A stretch of 64,000 nucleotides of DNA from Sambucus nigra (GCA_949130495.1 OX422215.1:531633755-531697754), one strand, 5' to 3'. Shown: positions 46,268-58,516, numbered from the stretch's first letter. Notes: generated from the letters alone by a model not told the origin. A program made the numbers and translations.

Positions 46268-47941
46268 AATATATTCATCTTTGGTACTAAAGCGGATAAT
46301 CAATATAAAATAAATGTCATATTTGTACACTGTAGTTTTTGAATAATATTCATGATTTATCACTAAATGGATAAGATTATTCTCTACAAATCATAATACA
46401 TCTATACCACCAAATATTCAGGTCGTTTTATCCAAATGAATTCTAAACTGGTGGAAGGTAGATTCTTATATTCATCGGAAGTGGAGGCACTTCTAGTTAA
46501 TGAATAGGGTTTAGATGAAAAATGATCAGAAGATATTATAGCTATAAAAATATTAGAATTGGTTTATTATGACTGATGTAATTCTAGAACTACCAATTTA
46601 GGAATTTAAGAATTACATGAAGATTATTCCACAAGTTACTTTCGGTAACCATGTGTCAAAGAAAGAAGAATTTGGTTTCTTTCACACATGATAAGATTCA
46701 TAATGATTAGTCATAAGATATAGATACGCATTTGTGAAGATTGTTTTTCAAGTCAATTTTCTTTACTCCCATTAAAAATAATGGATCGTTTTCAACTCAA
46801 TTTTGGTATTTTATATAATGGGTAGTGCAACATTTGTGTTGAGAGAAAACTTGACAAGTTGGAACAAGGATACATTTTTAAATCTATATTCTAGATCACA
46901 TTCCCAAAAACATTGTTCGGAACAAATGAAGGCTTAATAGGATTATGAGAACTTCTTTCATACCACAAGTATAGGTGAAAACATCACAAAGAAATGAGTA
47001 TGACATTCTACTACATTATCATGGTAGGAGGGTTATCAATTATCATAATGGTGAAAACCATATAAATGCATCACGATTTGTACACCTGTAAAGGGATAAC
47101 TTTATCATAGTGGGAGCGTTGCTTACTCTTAGGATTATCACCCTTTGTGACCCCTCGAGAAGAAGATAAGAAGTCCTGCAACTATAATAAGGTATTCCTT
47201 CACAAGGATGCATAACATTCTTGGAAAAGTTTATGATATTTTGTACCATATAGATTCAGCAAGATAATGTCATGCCCATCAGTTGTAAGTGAATCAAGTA
47301 AGAGAGGTCATCAAATTCATGATTTTGATAAATGGTTGGATGTGATCAGTGTGTACAAAAGGAGTGATAGAAACGTGGTGGTGGTTGTAGATACTAGATG
47401 TATAGATATATTTATTATCGCACGCAATGTAGGGATATATCATACAGTTAGACTATGATAGTCCAATGAGTTCAATATGAAAACATTATAAAATTTTGTT
47501 ACATTTTTTGGATCAAATTAACATTTGATCACTAGAAATAATGTACTTTTACTTATCTAATTTATCATATTGATATTGTTCTTTCGAGACTTTGTTATGC
47601 AATATGCTAAGAAAGACATTCAGTCTTTCAGATTTGGAATTTGTATTACTCTAGAATAGAATTGCTTGGTAAAACAAATATTTAAGTACCTGAAAAGGAT
47701 TAATGAATATATATTTGGTTGCCAAGTAAAGCGATAAGTAACTTGTAGGTTACTAACTCATGTATTCAGTCAGATTCAAGATTCCCGAAAGTGTATAGTA
47801 CGCCTTGTATGAGAAATTATACATAAGGGAGTTTCTAGTGGTTGTGATTGCATTAGTTGACAACTGGTAAGCCTTTTACTTTAGGTGTGAGGTTTGGTTG
47901 CTAGATGCGCGATTTCATGTCTTTGAATATAAGTGGGAGAT
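46268..47941 (+). pseudogene. Old copia element: RT-RNase H remnant and purine tract
   Basis: Weak copia scraps lead to 47660-47800, which reads LVKQIFKYLKRINEYIFGC and then VFSQIQDSRKC. These match the conserved KYLxRTKD and SDFQSDRDSRKSTSGY segments of the copia RT-RNase H junction. The frame is full of stops. AAGTGGGAGA (47931-47940) is the purine tract before the right LTR. Confidence 0.65.
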
Positions 47942-49590
47942 TATTGGGGTTGTATACTAAAAGTCATGGCTCACTAGTCAATTTGAGTATGTTTATTTAA
48001 TGATAATCTTCACAAGTAATGTTTGCATCATATTATTTTATATATTTATGCATATGTGTCTTTTATTCTACACAGTGGATGATTTGGTGTGTAGAGTTCG
48101 ATTTACACACGGAAGATCAGATTATCGGTCCTTGTAGAATATAAGTCTGGTTCACAATCTTAGATAGGGATGGACACACCATCAGTAGGATTATAGCACA
48201 CTATTTTAGTAAGTATATCTTGATTGCAGGAAACTGTATAGTTTCGATTATTGTGCTAGTACACTTTGTGTGTACTGAATGGGACCAATTAGAGATAATT
48301 ATCTTTATACTGACTATATAAGATAATACACATCTCATGATTGTTATGAGTGCTTAAGCTCATAATCCAAACATAATTGATGGACACGTGGATCAATTAT
48401 TCATTACTTTGACCTATTGGGTGAGATTCATTTATGGATCAATAAGCTTGGTAGATTGGGTAATGTTATTTAGTGTATAGTGAAAGTTAATTATGAATGG
48501 AATCCACGTCTTAGTATCGAGATTGATGATACTCTCTTGATGTAACTTATAAGTTTAGATTATGTCAAACCCGACTGGTGGATTTAATTATCCGACATAT
48601 TAAATAAGTTAAGCAAACGGTCTCAAGGAATTTATAAGAGGTCGATTAAATATAATTGTCAGTAATTTAATTTAATCGACAGGTATCTGTAATCTTAACA
48701 TGGGGAGATTATTAAGCATTTAATAATGTGGAGGTCGAAATTATAATTTTGAGATAGTAAACTAGAGTGAAATTATTCTTCTTTAGTGGAATGAATAATA
48801 ATTTATAGAATTATGAAATTAATTATAGAGTTTAATTAGGATTCTTAAATTATGTAGGAAGCTAGTCTTTTATTTCTCCTGGGGTCCCCGTGCAAGCTTA
48901 TATAAGCAACCCCTCATCTCCTAATAAGTGGGGGATCAATATAGATCTTGAAAAATACCTAAAAATAAGTAGTAGGGTCGTGATCATTGGTGCCCACACA
49001 CTGACGACATGTATTGGCTTAAAGGAATAGCATGGAAGATCTCTAGGCCTCTTTCAAAACTCTCATATTATAAAATCGATTACGGCCAATCGAAGAGTCA
49101 AAAAATTCCAAAAGTATAACCACGGGTTCGTGGCATATAGAGAAAGAGGAACAAGAAATTTCAAGTCATTTAGAGATCATTTGTTCCTCATGCCTCACAC
49201 ATCTTTATGAAATTTCATCTATTCATACAGATGCGTGACACGCCATGGTATCTACTTGTTAGAGCCATAACTTGAGAACCATTGATCGGATGGGGCTGAA
49301 ATTTTTCTACGGATTCTAGAGGCCAAAAGACATAAAAAAAATCACTAAAGATCTTTTTCTAGGATGTTATGATTTTTGAAAAAAATCATTTCATTTTTGT
49401 GGCTGCCACACCGTTAAATTTACAACACGGATCAGTGTAACACGAAAGAGGTGAAATCTCTACGATTCAAGCTAGAAGGAACCGCAAAGGTATGAGATAC
49501 TGAATCTCCTATGTAGATAAACCAAGTGTAATTTTTTTGTCGAGCGATTTATGTGCATTTTCAATAGACCCTTGGACTTCCGCTGCAATA
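47942..49590 (+). repeat. 3' LTR of the old copia element
   Basis: 1649 bp, collinear with 36548-38172. Terminal dinucleotides have decayed (TATTGGGG start, GCAATA end). Confidence 0.85.
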
Positions 49591-49738
49591 GACATGACAG
49601 TAGGTAAAAGTGTTTAATACATAAAGAGTTATAAATGTTTGAAATAAATTAGTCCATTTTCTACAAAAAGTTAAATGCAGAAAGTAAAAGTAGAAGACAA
49701 GTGTAATTTTCAAATATATGTGCCCTCTTCCTTTCCCT

Positions 49739-50026
49739 AAGCCTCGTTTGATGCGCGCGATAAGGAGGTGCGATAAGATAATATTATCACATTCCATGTT
49801 TGATGTGAGATGGGATATAATTTCAAATGAGATAAGTTATCCCATCCCATGTTTGTGTTAGATTGGATACGATTTCATGTGATATAAGTTATTGCTAGTA
49901 ACCCTCCTATCAAACTAGGTATGGAATAAAACCATCCCATCTGCGAGTTAGCATTATTTTATCCCGTCACGATGGGATAACTCTTATCATATCCCACCTC
50001 ATTATCCCGCACATCAAACGAGGCTT
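49739..50026. mobile_element. MITE with AAGCCTCGTTTGATG inverted ends
   Basis: 288 bp. The left end AAGCCTCGTTTGATGCGCGC is complementary to the right end ...GCACATCAAACGAGGCTT. The interior is a series of GATAAGTTATCCCATCCCATG-type words. It resembles Tourist/Harbinger MITEs, but a clear 3-bp TSD is not visible (TAA left, TTT right if trimmed), so the superfamily is open. Confidence 0.75.
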
Positions 50027-50302
50027 TAATTATCTTATTTATAGTTCTATGGAATAACTACATTTAAGAGATAATTACTATAAAAATGAAAATCTTTACA
50101 ATTTCTCTAACAACTTATTTGAACATTTTCATTGATATTGTGGTAATAATTGTTGCTCTAATTTTTTCTAAACCATAAACTTGAATGTTTCGATGACTCT
50201 TGTTGACTTACTATGGGTAATTAGATATGGAGTACACATGAGTTAGTGTGAAAATTTGAGACATCACGAATGAGTCTCACGTCTTAAATGATTATATATT
50301 AT

Positions 50303-50711
50303 GGGCATATACCGAATAGTCCCTCGAATATTTTTTTAAATACACGTTTACTCCAAGCATTTTAATTTTGTTCCAAAAAAACCACCACCACATAAAAACG
50401 CTTAAAACAAGGACATACACAAACTCATTTACTCACGTCCCTCCACCCCCCCCCCCCCCCACCCCACCCCCACTTTCCAGCGACCCCCAGCGAAGCTTCG
50501 AAGAGGATCACCAGAGCTCCGACGAGGGTTGTCGGAGCTCCGGCAGTGGGGTGGGGGGAGGTGTGGAGGAAGTGCCGCTAGCGCGAACCTTTAAAAATAA
50601 GATAATATTAGGTAAATGGGTGTTTAAGGGATTAAATGGGTTAAGATAAAAATATGTGTCTTTTTTTTATAAAATATGTGTTTATGTTTAGGACTATTTG
50701 GTAATTGACCC
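50303..50711. mobile_element. Mutator-type MITE with 10-bp TSD and GC-rich core
   Basis: Ends GGGCATATACCGAATAGTCC and complementary ...GGACTATTTGGTAATTGACCC. Flanking duplications are TATATATTAT (50293-50302) and TATACATTAT (50712-50721), with one mismatch. The core contains a C-run (50444-50470) and a perfect stem GAGCTCCGAC / GTCGGAGCTC (50514-50523, 50531-50540). An open frame of 93 codons across it is low-complexity Pro/Gly and not a credible gene. A 9-10-bp TSD favours the Mutator superfamily. Confidence 0.78.
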
Positions 50712-51185
50712 TATACATTATTCTTCTATATTTAATGTTATGTCGATTTTCAAATTTATCATACTCGTGGAAAGATACGGCTCTTACAAACAAACCAAAA
50801 AGTATAACCTTCATCCCAACTTAATTTTATTGTTTTCCTTTTGGGGATGTCCCAAATTGATAGTTAGCTTCTTTTGGGGACATAATCAGCGAACCAAATT
50901 TTACAATAGTAAACAAGTCTTAAATTGCAATTATTAATTGACTATATTCTTAAAACCCGTTGTTTCTAAATTGCAATTATTAATTTGAGTATAAGGGCAT
51001 AGACATTTTTTTATTGTAAGTCATATTTAAAGAGTATTTTCTATTTAAGTCATATTCACTAGTTAATCATTAATTAAGTCTCAATTTTGAATTTACGAAT
51101 TTTCGATTGTTTTCTTTACTAATATACCCCTCTTTCTATATTCCCTCCAAATTTAAAGTGGTAGTTATTTTTTTTCTTCCAAATT
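50712..51185. other. Intergenic, AT-rich
   Basis: No coding signal or repeat beyond the TSD of the preceding MITE. A short duplication of TAAATTGCAATTATTAATT occurs at about 50921 and 50968. Confidence 0.4.
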
Positions 51186-51570
51186 TTAAAGTAAAATAAC
51201 TTTCGATATACAGATCCAAAATTTACAAAATTGATATTTTTAAAAGGTACTAATCGATCCCTATAAATAAGATCCGTATTCAATATAAAATATTAAAAAA
51301 TAAAAATTACATACTTTTTTATTTTTTAGGCAGATAGTAAATATTTATTGTGTAATATCAACACAGTAAATATTTATAGTATGTGAAGACATTCGAGATA
51401 TAAAGCAGTTTTATTTTTCGGTGAACACAATAAATATTTACTGTCTGCGTAATTTTTTTATTTCTTTAGAATTTTATAGGGTTCATGGATCTTGTTTTAT
51501 AAATTTCTGTGAGTAGATTTCATATATAGTAATTTTGCGAAAAATAAATTTGTAAATCAAAAGTTATGGT
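51186..51570. repeat. Foldback (long imperfect inverted repeat)
   Basis: The left arm, from ATAACTTTCGAT through AGATCCGTATTC and GCAGATAGTAAATATTTATTGTG (51341), is mirrored on the right by CACAATAAATATTTACTGTCTGC (51426), GGATCTTG and ATCAAAAGTTAT (about 51570). The arms are about 150 bp with gaps. It is probably a MITE of foldback type; no TSD was determined. Confidence 0.65.
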
Positions 51571-52132
51571 CATTAGAAGATTAAAAAATAGAAAAATAAA
51601 AAATTAACGACTTAAGTAATTTCTCTCAATAGTTACGAATTATTGATTTAAAAGGAATAAATTTATCAAATAAAAATTAGGAATAAAATTTATTTGGTTG
51701 TAGACAATTCGATGCCACTTGGCACTTAAATTCAGTTGATATTCTTAGTGGTTCCCTAATATTTTTTGAGGCAACGTTTTGTATCGCCAGCCATGTTACA
51801 CCATATATTTAAGTATTTTCTCCGGCGAATATTCTTATTGCCAGCCATATCATATTCAATTCCTTGACTAGCCGCCCTCTCAGTTATCTAAAAATACACC
51901 CTCCCCACGTATTGACATATCATTTGCCAACACACATAAAATACCAGCCCTCAAAAGACAACCGAAAAACCTGTTCATTTCTCTGTACACTCCAAAATAA
52001 CCCATATATGAACCCCTCCCACATAAACCACACACACATCCTCAAAATTAAATAAACACAAGAGCGAGACTTGTCATCTCTCTATCTCTCTCCCAAGCGA
52101 AGGCTTTTCTCCCCTCTCACAGCTCCAAGAGA
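51571..52132 (+). promoter_or_regulatory. Upstream region and 5' leader of the MGCGKS gene
   Basis: A TATA-like CATATATGA at about 52003 is followed by a pyrimidine-rich leader (CTCTCTATCTCTCTCCC, about 52077-52094), common in plant 5' UTRs. The leader runs into AAGAGAATGG at the start codon. The promoter assignment is inferred from position and composition only. Confidence 0.45.
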
Positions 52133-55100
52133 ATGGGTTGTGGGAAATCAAAGCATGCTGTTGTCACCGAAAACACCATCACCAAGAAACCAAACGCCGG
52201 AAAAGATGTTGAAACCATCCCAGACCAAACCACCAACGAGACAAACGTTGGAAAAGAAGGCAAAATTGTGGAGGAGAAAGAAAGTGATGAGGAAAAGAAG
52301 GGTGGTGAATGTAATGTTGCAGAGATAAAGGAAGGAGTCAGAATTGAGGACCTAATATCGGAGGGAATATCTGGGAAAACTGAGTACTATTCTCCAATTG
52401 CCAAACATGGTGTTTCTTTTTCAGATGATATTCTCAAACCAGAAAAAGTTGTTGTGGAGGAGGAGAAAGTCTTGCCTCAAGAAACGGACAACAAAAAAGA
52501 AAATGGTTTGTTACCTCAACTCAACTCTTGACTCAATCAAAGCTCGTTTTTAATTGTCCTTTTTATTACAAAAATTGCATTTAGAGGTTGACCTCATATA
52601 TTATGCTTTTTTTTTTTATTGGGGTGTGCCAAGACATGTAATAATATACTTTTGACCCCCAAAATGTCATAGATACTCGTAACAAAGTATCACAAAACTC
52701 TTAACAAAACAAAACTCTTAACAAATATGTATTATTGCGCAATTAAAAACCTAGAGTTATATGTCATAGCAAATAGGTGTCAAATTTTAATCACGCATTT
52801 TTTTCCTGACTGAGTAGGCATTAAGTTTATTCTATATAAGTTATTTGAGGTTTGACTTCCTAATTATGCTTGATTGACTTTGACCCCATAGTTATTGTTA
52901 ATCCACTTTTGGCCCCTAAAAATGCCATATATACTGAAAAAGGCATTATTAAAAATAATTATGACACTTTTAAGAGCCAAAGTGGGCATGGGAAACCCTA
53001 AATAACCTTATTCAAGTTTACCAAATCACATGTAAGTGTAAAAAGGTGGAAAAATGTGAAAACTCTCACCCGGTGCATTTTAACCATTATTTAATGGTTT
53101 TCTATTGTAATGATTGTAATTCGGAGACAACCTAATATATGGGTTGGTTACATGTACTCTTTTTCAGGAGGGGCATTTGTTTAAAGTTAGGTTACATTTT
53201 AATATTCTCATAATGCCCTCGACAAGACAACCCTACCATACTAATTTAGAATTGCGAATCTGAATCAACACACCAAATATCTCAGTAGTCCATGTCAGGG
53301 TAAAGATGTTAAAACTATTTAATATTTATAATTTGTTTTTGTTATATGTACAGAAGTGGCCGTGAACGTGCCTGAAACAAATCCAGTGAAAGAAGAAGTG
53401 GTACCACTACCTAAGGTAGAGGAAATTACTAAAGTTGTGAATTTGATTGAAGAAAAACCAGTGAAAGATGTGATTCCTAAGGTAGAAGAATGTAAAAAAG
53501 AGGTCGAAACTCTAGTCAATGAAGAAGTGGTGCCTAAGGTGGAAGAAAGTAAAAAGGAGGTAGAAAATCCAGTGAAAGAAGAAGTCGTTCCTAAGGTGGA
53601 AGAAATTACACAATCTGTGAATGTGATTGAAAGTCCAGTGAAAGAAGTAGTTCCTAAGGTTGAAGAAAGTCCATTGAAAGAAGTAGTGCCTAAGGTAGAA
53701 GAAAGCAAAAAGGAGGTAGAAAATCCGGAAAAAGAACAAGTGGTGCCCAAGGTAGAAGAAACTAAAGAAGAAGATGTGAAAGTTAACGAAGGATATCCAG
53801 TGAAAGAAGAAGTTTTAGCTGTCCAACAAGAAAAAGTTTCAACCAACACCCGTGAAGAGAAGATTTCAGTTGCAAATGGGGTATGAGTTTTTTTTGTGTT
53901 CGTATTAAATATCGAATAAAATTATATTTATGTTGTTAATTAGGATGCATAAGTCCTTCACATGAACATAGAATCAATTTGCTGGGATTTATTAAACATT
54001 TGAAAATACTAGATTATTATTGTGGTAGGTATAAAACTACCATGCACTCATATTTCTCCTATCATGCGATGAGACATAAAAATTGTCATATTCGATATTT
54101 TATCATGGTACATCTGCTTAGTCAATCATTATGTTAAGCAAATAATCTAGTTTTGCATATACAATCATATGAAAACTTATACGTCATGTAATACTGTTGC
54201 GCTAAAGCAAGACTATCTCTAGCGACCAAGACAATAAAATTCACTCGGAAATTTTATCAAACACTTGGTGTGCGGAAAACACCCAAGACCTTGTTCCAAA
54301 AATTAACTAATGAGTAAACTCCCAATCAATTCAACCAATCATCAATAAAGAGACAATAAGAACATACAAGTAATCATCAAAGCAAAACAACAACGATATA
54401 CCGTGGTTCACCCAAATTTGGGCTATATCCACCAAGGAGGATTTTTTCTTTCTATAGATAAATGGAGGAACCCAAAGGTTATACACACACACACAATTTA
54501 TCTCTCTTAGAAAATCACTCACAACCTCACAAGAACTCATCCCTCAAATGGGAGCTCTATCTCTCTTTAAGTTTGATAACTCTCAAAATAGCTCTCAAAC
54601 TTGTCATCTCCCAAAACCTAGAAATAACACTTGTATTTATAGATTTGAGCCAAAATGGCAAATTTGTAAATAAACCAAAACTGAAAAAAAAAAGGGAGAG
54701 CCAAAACCAACAAACTCCACCTTGGCGATCCTCACGATCCAACCAATCTCTAGAATGCTGAAATTGAACCCGCTTGAAGACCGTCCCACTATCTACCAAG
54801 CTAATGCGATTCCCCCAGGTGATCACGATCCAACCGAACTCGGAATACAAACATCAAATTTGCTCGAAGATCATCCCGACATCTAATGAGCCAATACGCT
54901 CCACTCGACGCTATGCCACCCCAAACTTCAACCATGAAGTGAGATATCGCAAGTCTTCACTCCAAGACTCCAAACGACTCCACCCGCCGAGGAACCAAGT
55001 TCTAAACTAAGAACTCCCCATCTCATGCATCTGAATGCTTCCCATGTAACCATACGGTAAAGCTCGCTCCTCATGTAACCTGGTGAGTACACCCCCACAC

Positions 55101-57866
55101 AATACATATAGCATACACCTTCTTTACACGAAACATTCAAACACATCAACACCATCTTCCTCCTTGAGAAATTAACCTCGGATGAGAGGGAAAATTCCTC
55201 ACCTCACACCCTCCAAATATCACCCTCAAAAGATGTACCAAGTCTTTGTCACGAAAGACTCCCGTTTGACAATGCTCGCAAACAACCACCCATCGACCTT
55301 CCTTGAACTAGCTACACACACTTTGAATCCATCACAGTCCTACACCTCCTCGATTCCAATCGGCCAATGCATGTGTGCAACTAAACCGAGTCAACATCAC
55401 CCGTTGCCCTTGGAGGGGGACTTCGATTCATCCCCTCCACTAGTAGGTATTATCTCATCATTACCGTCTAGTCTCGGAAAGCTAGCACCCAATGTCTCCG
55501 CTTTTTTCACAAACGAGACATGCCTCGAACGTTCGATCACTTGTGCACACAACTTCCCCATCTTTCTCGAAGTCTAATTTAGACGATACAACCCCTCTCT
55601 CCTCTCCACTCGCTAGGACCATACAACCGCGTGTGACTTTCAAGACTCCACCCGCCACCGATACCCGGCAACCCTTGGAATCTAAACGGCTGATAGATAT
55701 TAAATTCTTTAGCAACTTTGGGACATAGACCACACCACCCAAAGTGCGCTCTACCCCATCGAACATCTTGAGTTTCACCATCCCGACGCCCTCAACGGAT
55801 ACCTTCTCTCCGTTAGGCAAAGACATGGAACCTTTTCCATTTTCTGTGAAAGTTTCAAAATATTCCCTCTTGGAGCAAACGTAATCCGACGATCCCGAAT
55901 CTAATATCCAATCATCTTGGGAAAGAGAGTTAACCTTGGAGATTGCGATAAGTTCTCCAAGTTTATCTTCATAATCCGCACTCGCTACCATTGCCCTCTC
56001 GAAACAACATTGCCCTTAACCTTGTTGTTCCACAAAGGACATTCTCGGATCATATGACCCCATTCCCGGCACTTATAGCATTTCGGCCCTTTACCACCAA
56101 CACCCCTCGATCTAGACCTACTAGCCTCATTAAATTTTCGGTTGGAGTTCCTCCCGCCATTTTGCCCACCTCCGTCTCTCGCCGTAAGGCCTTTATTATG
56201 GGAATACCCGTCACATCCACCTTCCTTCTTTCTCATCGTGACATGAGATTGAATATCTTGCACAACCTCGTTGCACCGGAGCGTAGACTTCCCAAACATG
56301 AGAATGGTCACAAAATGCTCGTATGAATCGGGTAATGATGCAAGCAACAACAATGCTCGATCCTCGTCAATAAATTGAACGTCTATCCATTCAAGTCATT
56401 TATCAAGGCATTAAAAACGTTGATATGCTTCATCATATCCTCACCCTCCTTCATCTCAAGTTTGAAGAGTTTCTTCTTGAGGAATAATTTATTTGACAAC
56501 GACTTTCCCAAATAAATCTCTTTAACTTATCCCACATGCCTTTAGTCGCGGTCTCCGCCATCACGTTATTCAACACACCATCCATGATAATCATTTCAAT
56601 ACACGAAGCCGCTCTTTGATCAATGTCAATCCACTCGGCATCAATCATGCCTATCGGTCGTCCCTCTACCCCCGACAATGCTAATTCCAACCTGTGGTAG
56701 ACAAGAATACCTCGCATTCGCCTTTGCCATAACCCAAAATTGATCTTCTCATCAAAAGCCTTCATGTCCGTCTTCATTGAACCACTCGATCCATAACTCG
56801 GATCCCATCTCTTAGAGCCTCCGCTCGCAAAGGTTGATTCTCGAGTACTCTCCACATTTTCTGTCATTTGGAACAAAAATAAAAGCTATGCCAAAATTGC
56901 CAAAATTGATTCAACCTCGAACCAAAATACCGGGCAAACAATGCAACCAAAGCTCTGATACCACTTGTTGCGTTAAAGCAAGACTATCTCTAGCGACCAA
57001 GACGATAAAACTCACTCGGGAATTTTATCAAACACTTGGTGTGCGGAAAACACCTAAGACCTTGTTCCGAAAATGAACTAATGAGTAAACTCCCAATCAA
57101 TTCAACCAAGCATCAATAAAGAGACAATAAGAACATACAAGCAATCATCAAAGCAAAACAACAACGATATACCGTGGTTCACCCAAATTTGGACTACATC
57201 CACCAAGGAGGATTTCTTTTTTCTTTAGATAAATGAAGGAACCCAAAGGTTATACACATACACACAATTTATCTCTCTTAGAAAGTCACTCACAATCTCA
57301 CAAGAACTCATCCCTCAAATGGGAGCTCTATCTCTCTTTAACTTTGATAACTCTCAAAATAGCTCTCAAACTTGTCATCTTCCAAAACCTAGAAATAACA
57401 TTTGTATTTATAGATTTGAACCAAAATGGCAAATTTGTAAATAAACCAAAAGTGAAAAAAAAAAGGGGGAGAGCCAAAACCAACAAATACATTATACTTA
57501 CTATTTTTTTCTTTTTAAAACTATTATTTTCCTTTTATAATATCTGTGTGAGATTAAAATGGAGGTTTCCGGCTTTTAGATTTTCTAACTGCACATCCCA
57601 AACACATCATGTCATATTTCAGACTCATTTGTCGAAATGAAAAATTTATGTATAAAATATAACCCAAGTCGGTAAAAGCTGTTAGTGGGAGAAATATTGA
57701 GCATCCCTCTTCTCGTAGTATTTTAAACAATTACATGCATTTCATTTTGTGCCGAAAATGTTATTTGGAGCATAGCAGATACTTACATTAGTTTTTTCCA
57801 TCTTTCTTTTCAATTATGCAGGAAACTGCAACTGAAACATCAGCAAGCGATTCGAAGACAAATTGA
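52133..57866 (+). CDS. Three-exon gene: acidic MGCGKS protein with KEEVVPKVEE repeats (314 aa)
   Basis: Exons are 52133-52505, 53354-53880 and 57822-57866. Donors are G|GTTTGT and GGG|GTATGA; acceptors are TACAG|AAG and ATGCAG|GAA. The joins keep frame (373+527+45 nt, 314 aa plus stop). The N-terminus MGCGKSK has Gly2 followed by Cys3, which fits N-myristoylation and palmitoylation and suggests a membrane-attached protein. Exon 1 is hydrophilic and includes IEDLISEGISGKTEYYSPI. Exon 2 is almost entirely a degenerate repeat around VKEEVVPKVEESKKEVENP, about eight PKVEE units, very acidic and probably helical or disordered. Exon 3 codes for ETATETSASDSKTN. No enzymatic domain is seen. I recognise the general type (uncharacterised plant MGCGKSK proteins) but cannot assign a function. 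It is the only gene here without inactivating changes. Confidence 0.83.
52506..53353 (+). other. Intron 1 of the MGCGKS gene
   Basis: 848 bp, GT...AG, AT-rich with a T-rich 3' end (TTTGTTTTTGTTATATGTACAG). It contains a direct-repeat phrase CTTTTGACCCCCAAAATGTCATA / CTTTTGGCCCCTAAAAATGCCATA (about 52650 and 52909). No coding content. Confidence 0.75.
54195..54712 (-). repeat. 3' LTR of the gag-protease copia element
   Basis: 518 bp. On the element strand it is preceded by the purine-rich AAGGTGGAGTT (complement of 54713-54724). Confidence 0.92.
54713..55481 (-). other. 3' interior of the gag-protease element without pol
   Basis: About 770 bp between protease and 3' LTR. Short minus-strand frames exist (for example 54928-55155), but none shows integrase, RT or RNase H motifs. 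It may be a replaced or deleted pol region. Confidence 0.6.
55482..55991 (-). pseudogene. Copia protease of the intronic element
   Basis: The active site DDWILDSGSSDYVCSKREYF keeps D-S-G but lacks the usual Cys/His-Met arrangement. GEKVSVEGVGMVKLKMFDG and GVVYVPKLLKNLISISRLD are typical of the copia protease/pre-integrase segment. The frame ends in CEKSGDIGC just where GAG-preintegrase homology would normally run into integrase. Confidence 0.85.
55985..56876 (-). pseudogene. Copia Gag of the intronic element (frameshifted)
   Basis: The likely start is MTENVES (about 56867). Gag motifs are KINFGLWQRRMRGIL, DAEWIDIDQRAASCIEM and MWDKLKRF. A frameshift at about 56490-56450 follows. The frame resumes as EMKEGEDMMKHINVFNALI and LLLLASLPDSYEHFVTILMF, ending in the CCHC knuckle CYKCREWGHMIREC (about 56075). 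The N-terminal 140 codons and the C-terminal 120 codons are open; only the middle is broken. Confidence 0.88.
56966..57485 (-). repeat. 5' LTR of the gag-protease copia element
   Basis: 520 bp, collinear with 54195-54712, with the primer-binding site directly inside (56952-56963, complement). Confidence 0.92.
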
Positions 57867-58452
57867 AGGACAAAATGGAATAACTCATACCTGTTATGTG
57901 CTTGAATGTGTTCATCAACTTCTTTTGTATTTGCAGACTGCAGTTTATGTATTCATATTCCTACATTAATTCTTTCTTGCTGCTGAAAAACATAATGCTG
58001 GATTTCAATATGTACCTTGAAAATTGATAGTAAAAACTTAGTTTATCCCAACATTTTAATCCCAAGTTGTTTCAGATAATTGGAAATTTCTTAATAGGTA
58101 AGCACTTCCCATTAGCTTATGCTTATTACAAATGGCTCAAGTATTGGAGTGTGTACCTCTACCAAGCACTAGGAGCTCATCAGTGAAAAGAATACTTCGA
58201 TAGGATAGCAGTTTCTTGTAATTTTAGTACTAACTACCTCTTGACCAAATTAATAATCTTGTTTTTCTTTATGGTTCAACCGAAATTAAGATTTTTGCTT
58301 CCAAATATAGCATATAAAAGTAACTGAGATTTTAAAATTACTCAAACTCCAAAAATTAAAAAAAAAATGCATTTTAAGTAAACGCACACGCACGCACACA
58401 CAACGGGCACACAAGCACCTCTGCCTCTACCTCTGCTTAATTACAACAATCA

Positions 58453-58516
<64 letters not shown>

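Larger units (their letters stand above)
36548..49590 (+). mobile_element. Old Ty1/copia element (decayed), host of the SIRE-like element
   Basis: LTRs at 36548-38172 and 47942-49590 share the TGTTGGGGTTGTATACTAAAA start. A primer-binding site TGGTATCAGAGCC (38175) and a purine tract AAGTGGGAGA (47931-47940) are in place. Remnants of protease and RNase H lie on the plus strand. The interior is interrupted by 40835-46267. No target duplication is visible (AGAGG left, GACAT right), and the right LTR has lost its canonical ends (TA...TA). The element is old. Confidence 0.82.
54195..57485 (-). mobile_element. Gag-protease-only Ty1/copia element in an intron, TSD AATAC
   Basis: LTRs of 518 and 520 bp (54195-54712, 56966-57485; TGTTGCG...CCAACA) are nearly identical by eye. 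The exact duplication AATAC lies at 54190-54194 and 57486-57490. The primer-binding site TGGTATCAGAGC is the complement of 56952-56963. The interior (2.25 kb) codes for Gag and protease on the minus strand. Integrase and RT are absent. It is structurally complete and comparatively young but non-autonomous. Confidence 0.93.
53881..57821 (+). other. Intron 2 of the MGCGKS gene, enlarged by a copia element
   Basis: 3941 bp, GTATGA...TTATGCAG. Removing the element at 54195-57485 and one TSD leaves about 645 bp, a normal plant intron. The element lies antisense to the gene, so its own signals face the other way. Confidence 0.78.

Noticed and set aside
36543..49595. Target-site duplication for the old copia element
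   Set aside because: AGAGG on the left and GACAT on the right do not match. No duplication is claimed, and decay or inter-element recombination are both possible.
50368..50649. 93-codon open frame with a proline run
   Set aside because: It lies within a MITE and depends on a C-run. Low complexity with no family resemblance.
53319..53849. Minus-strand open frame rich in S, T, F over exon 2
   Set aside because: It is the complement of the EEVVPKVEE repeat coding exon. The plus strand has matching splice sites and reading frame.
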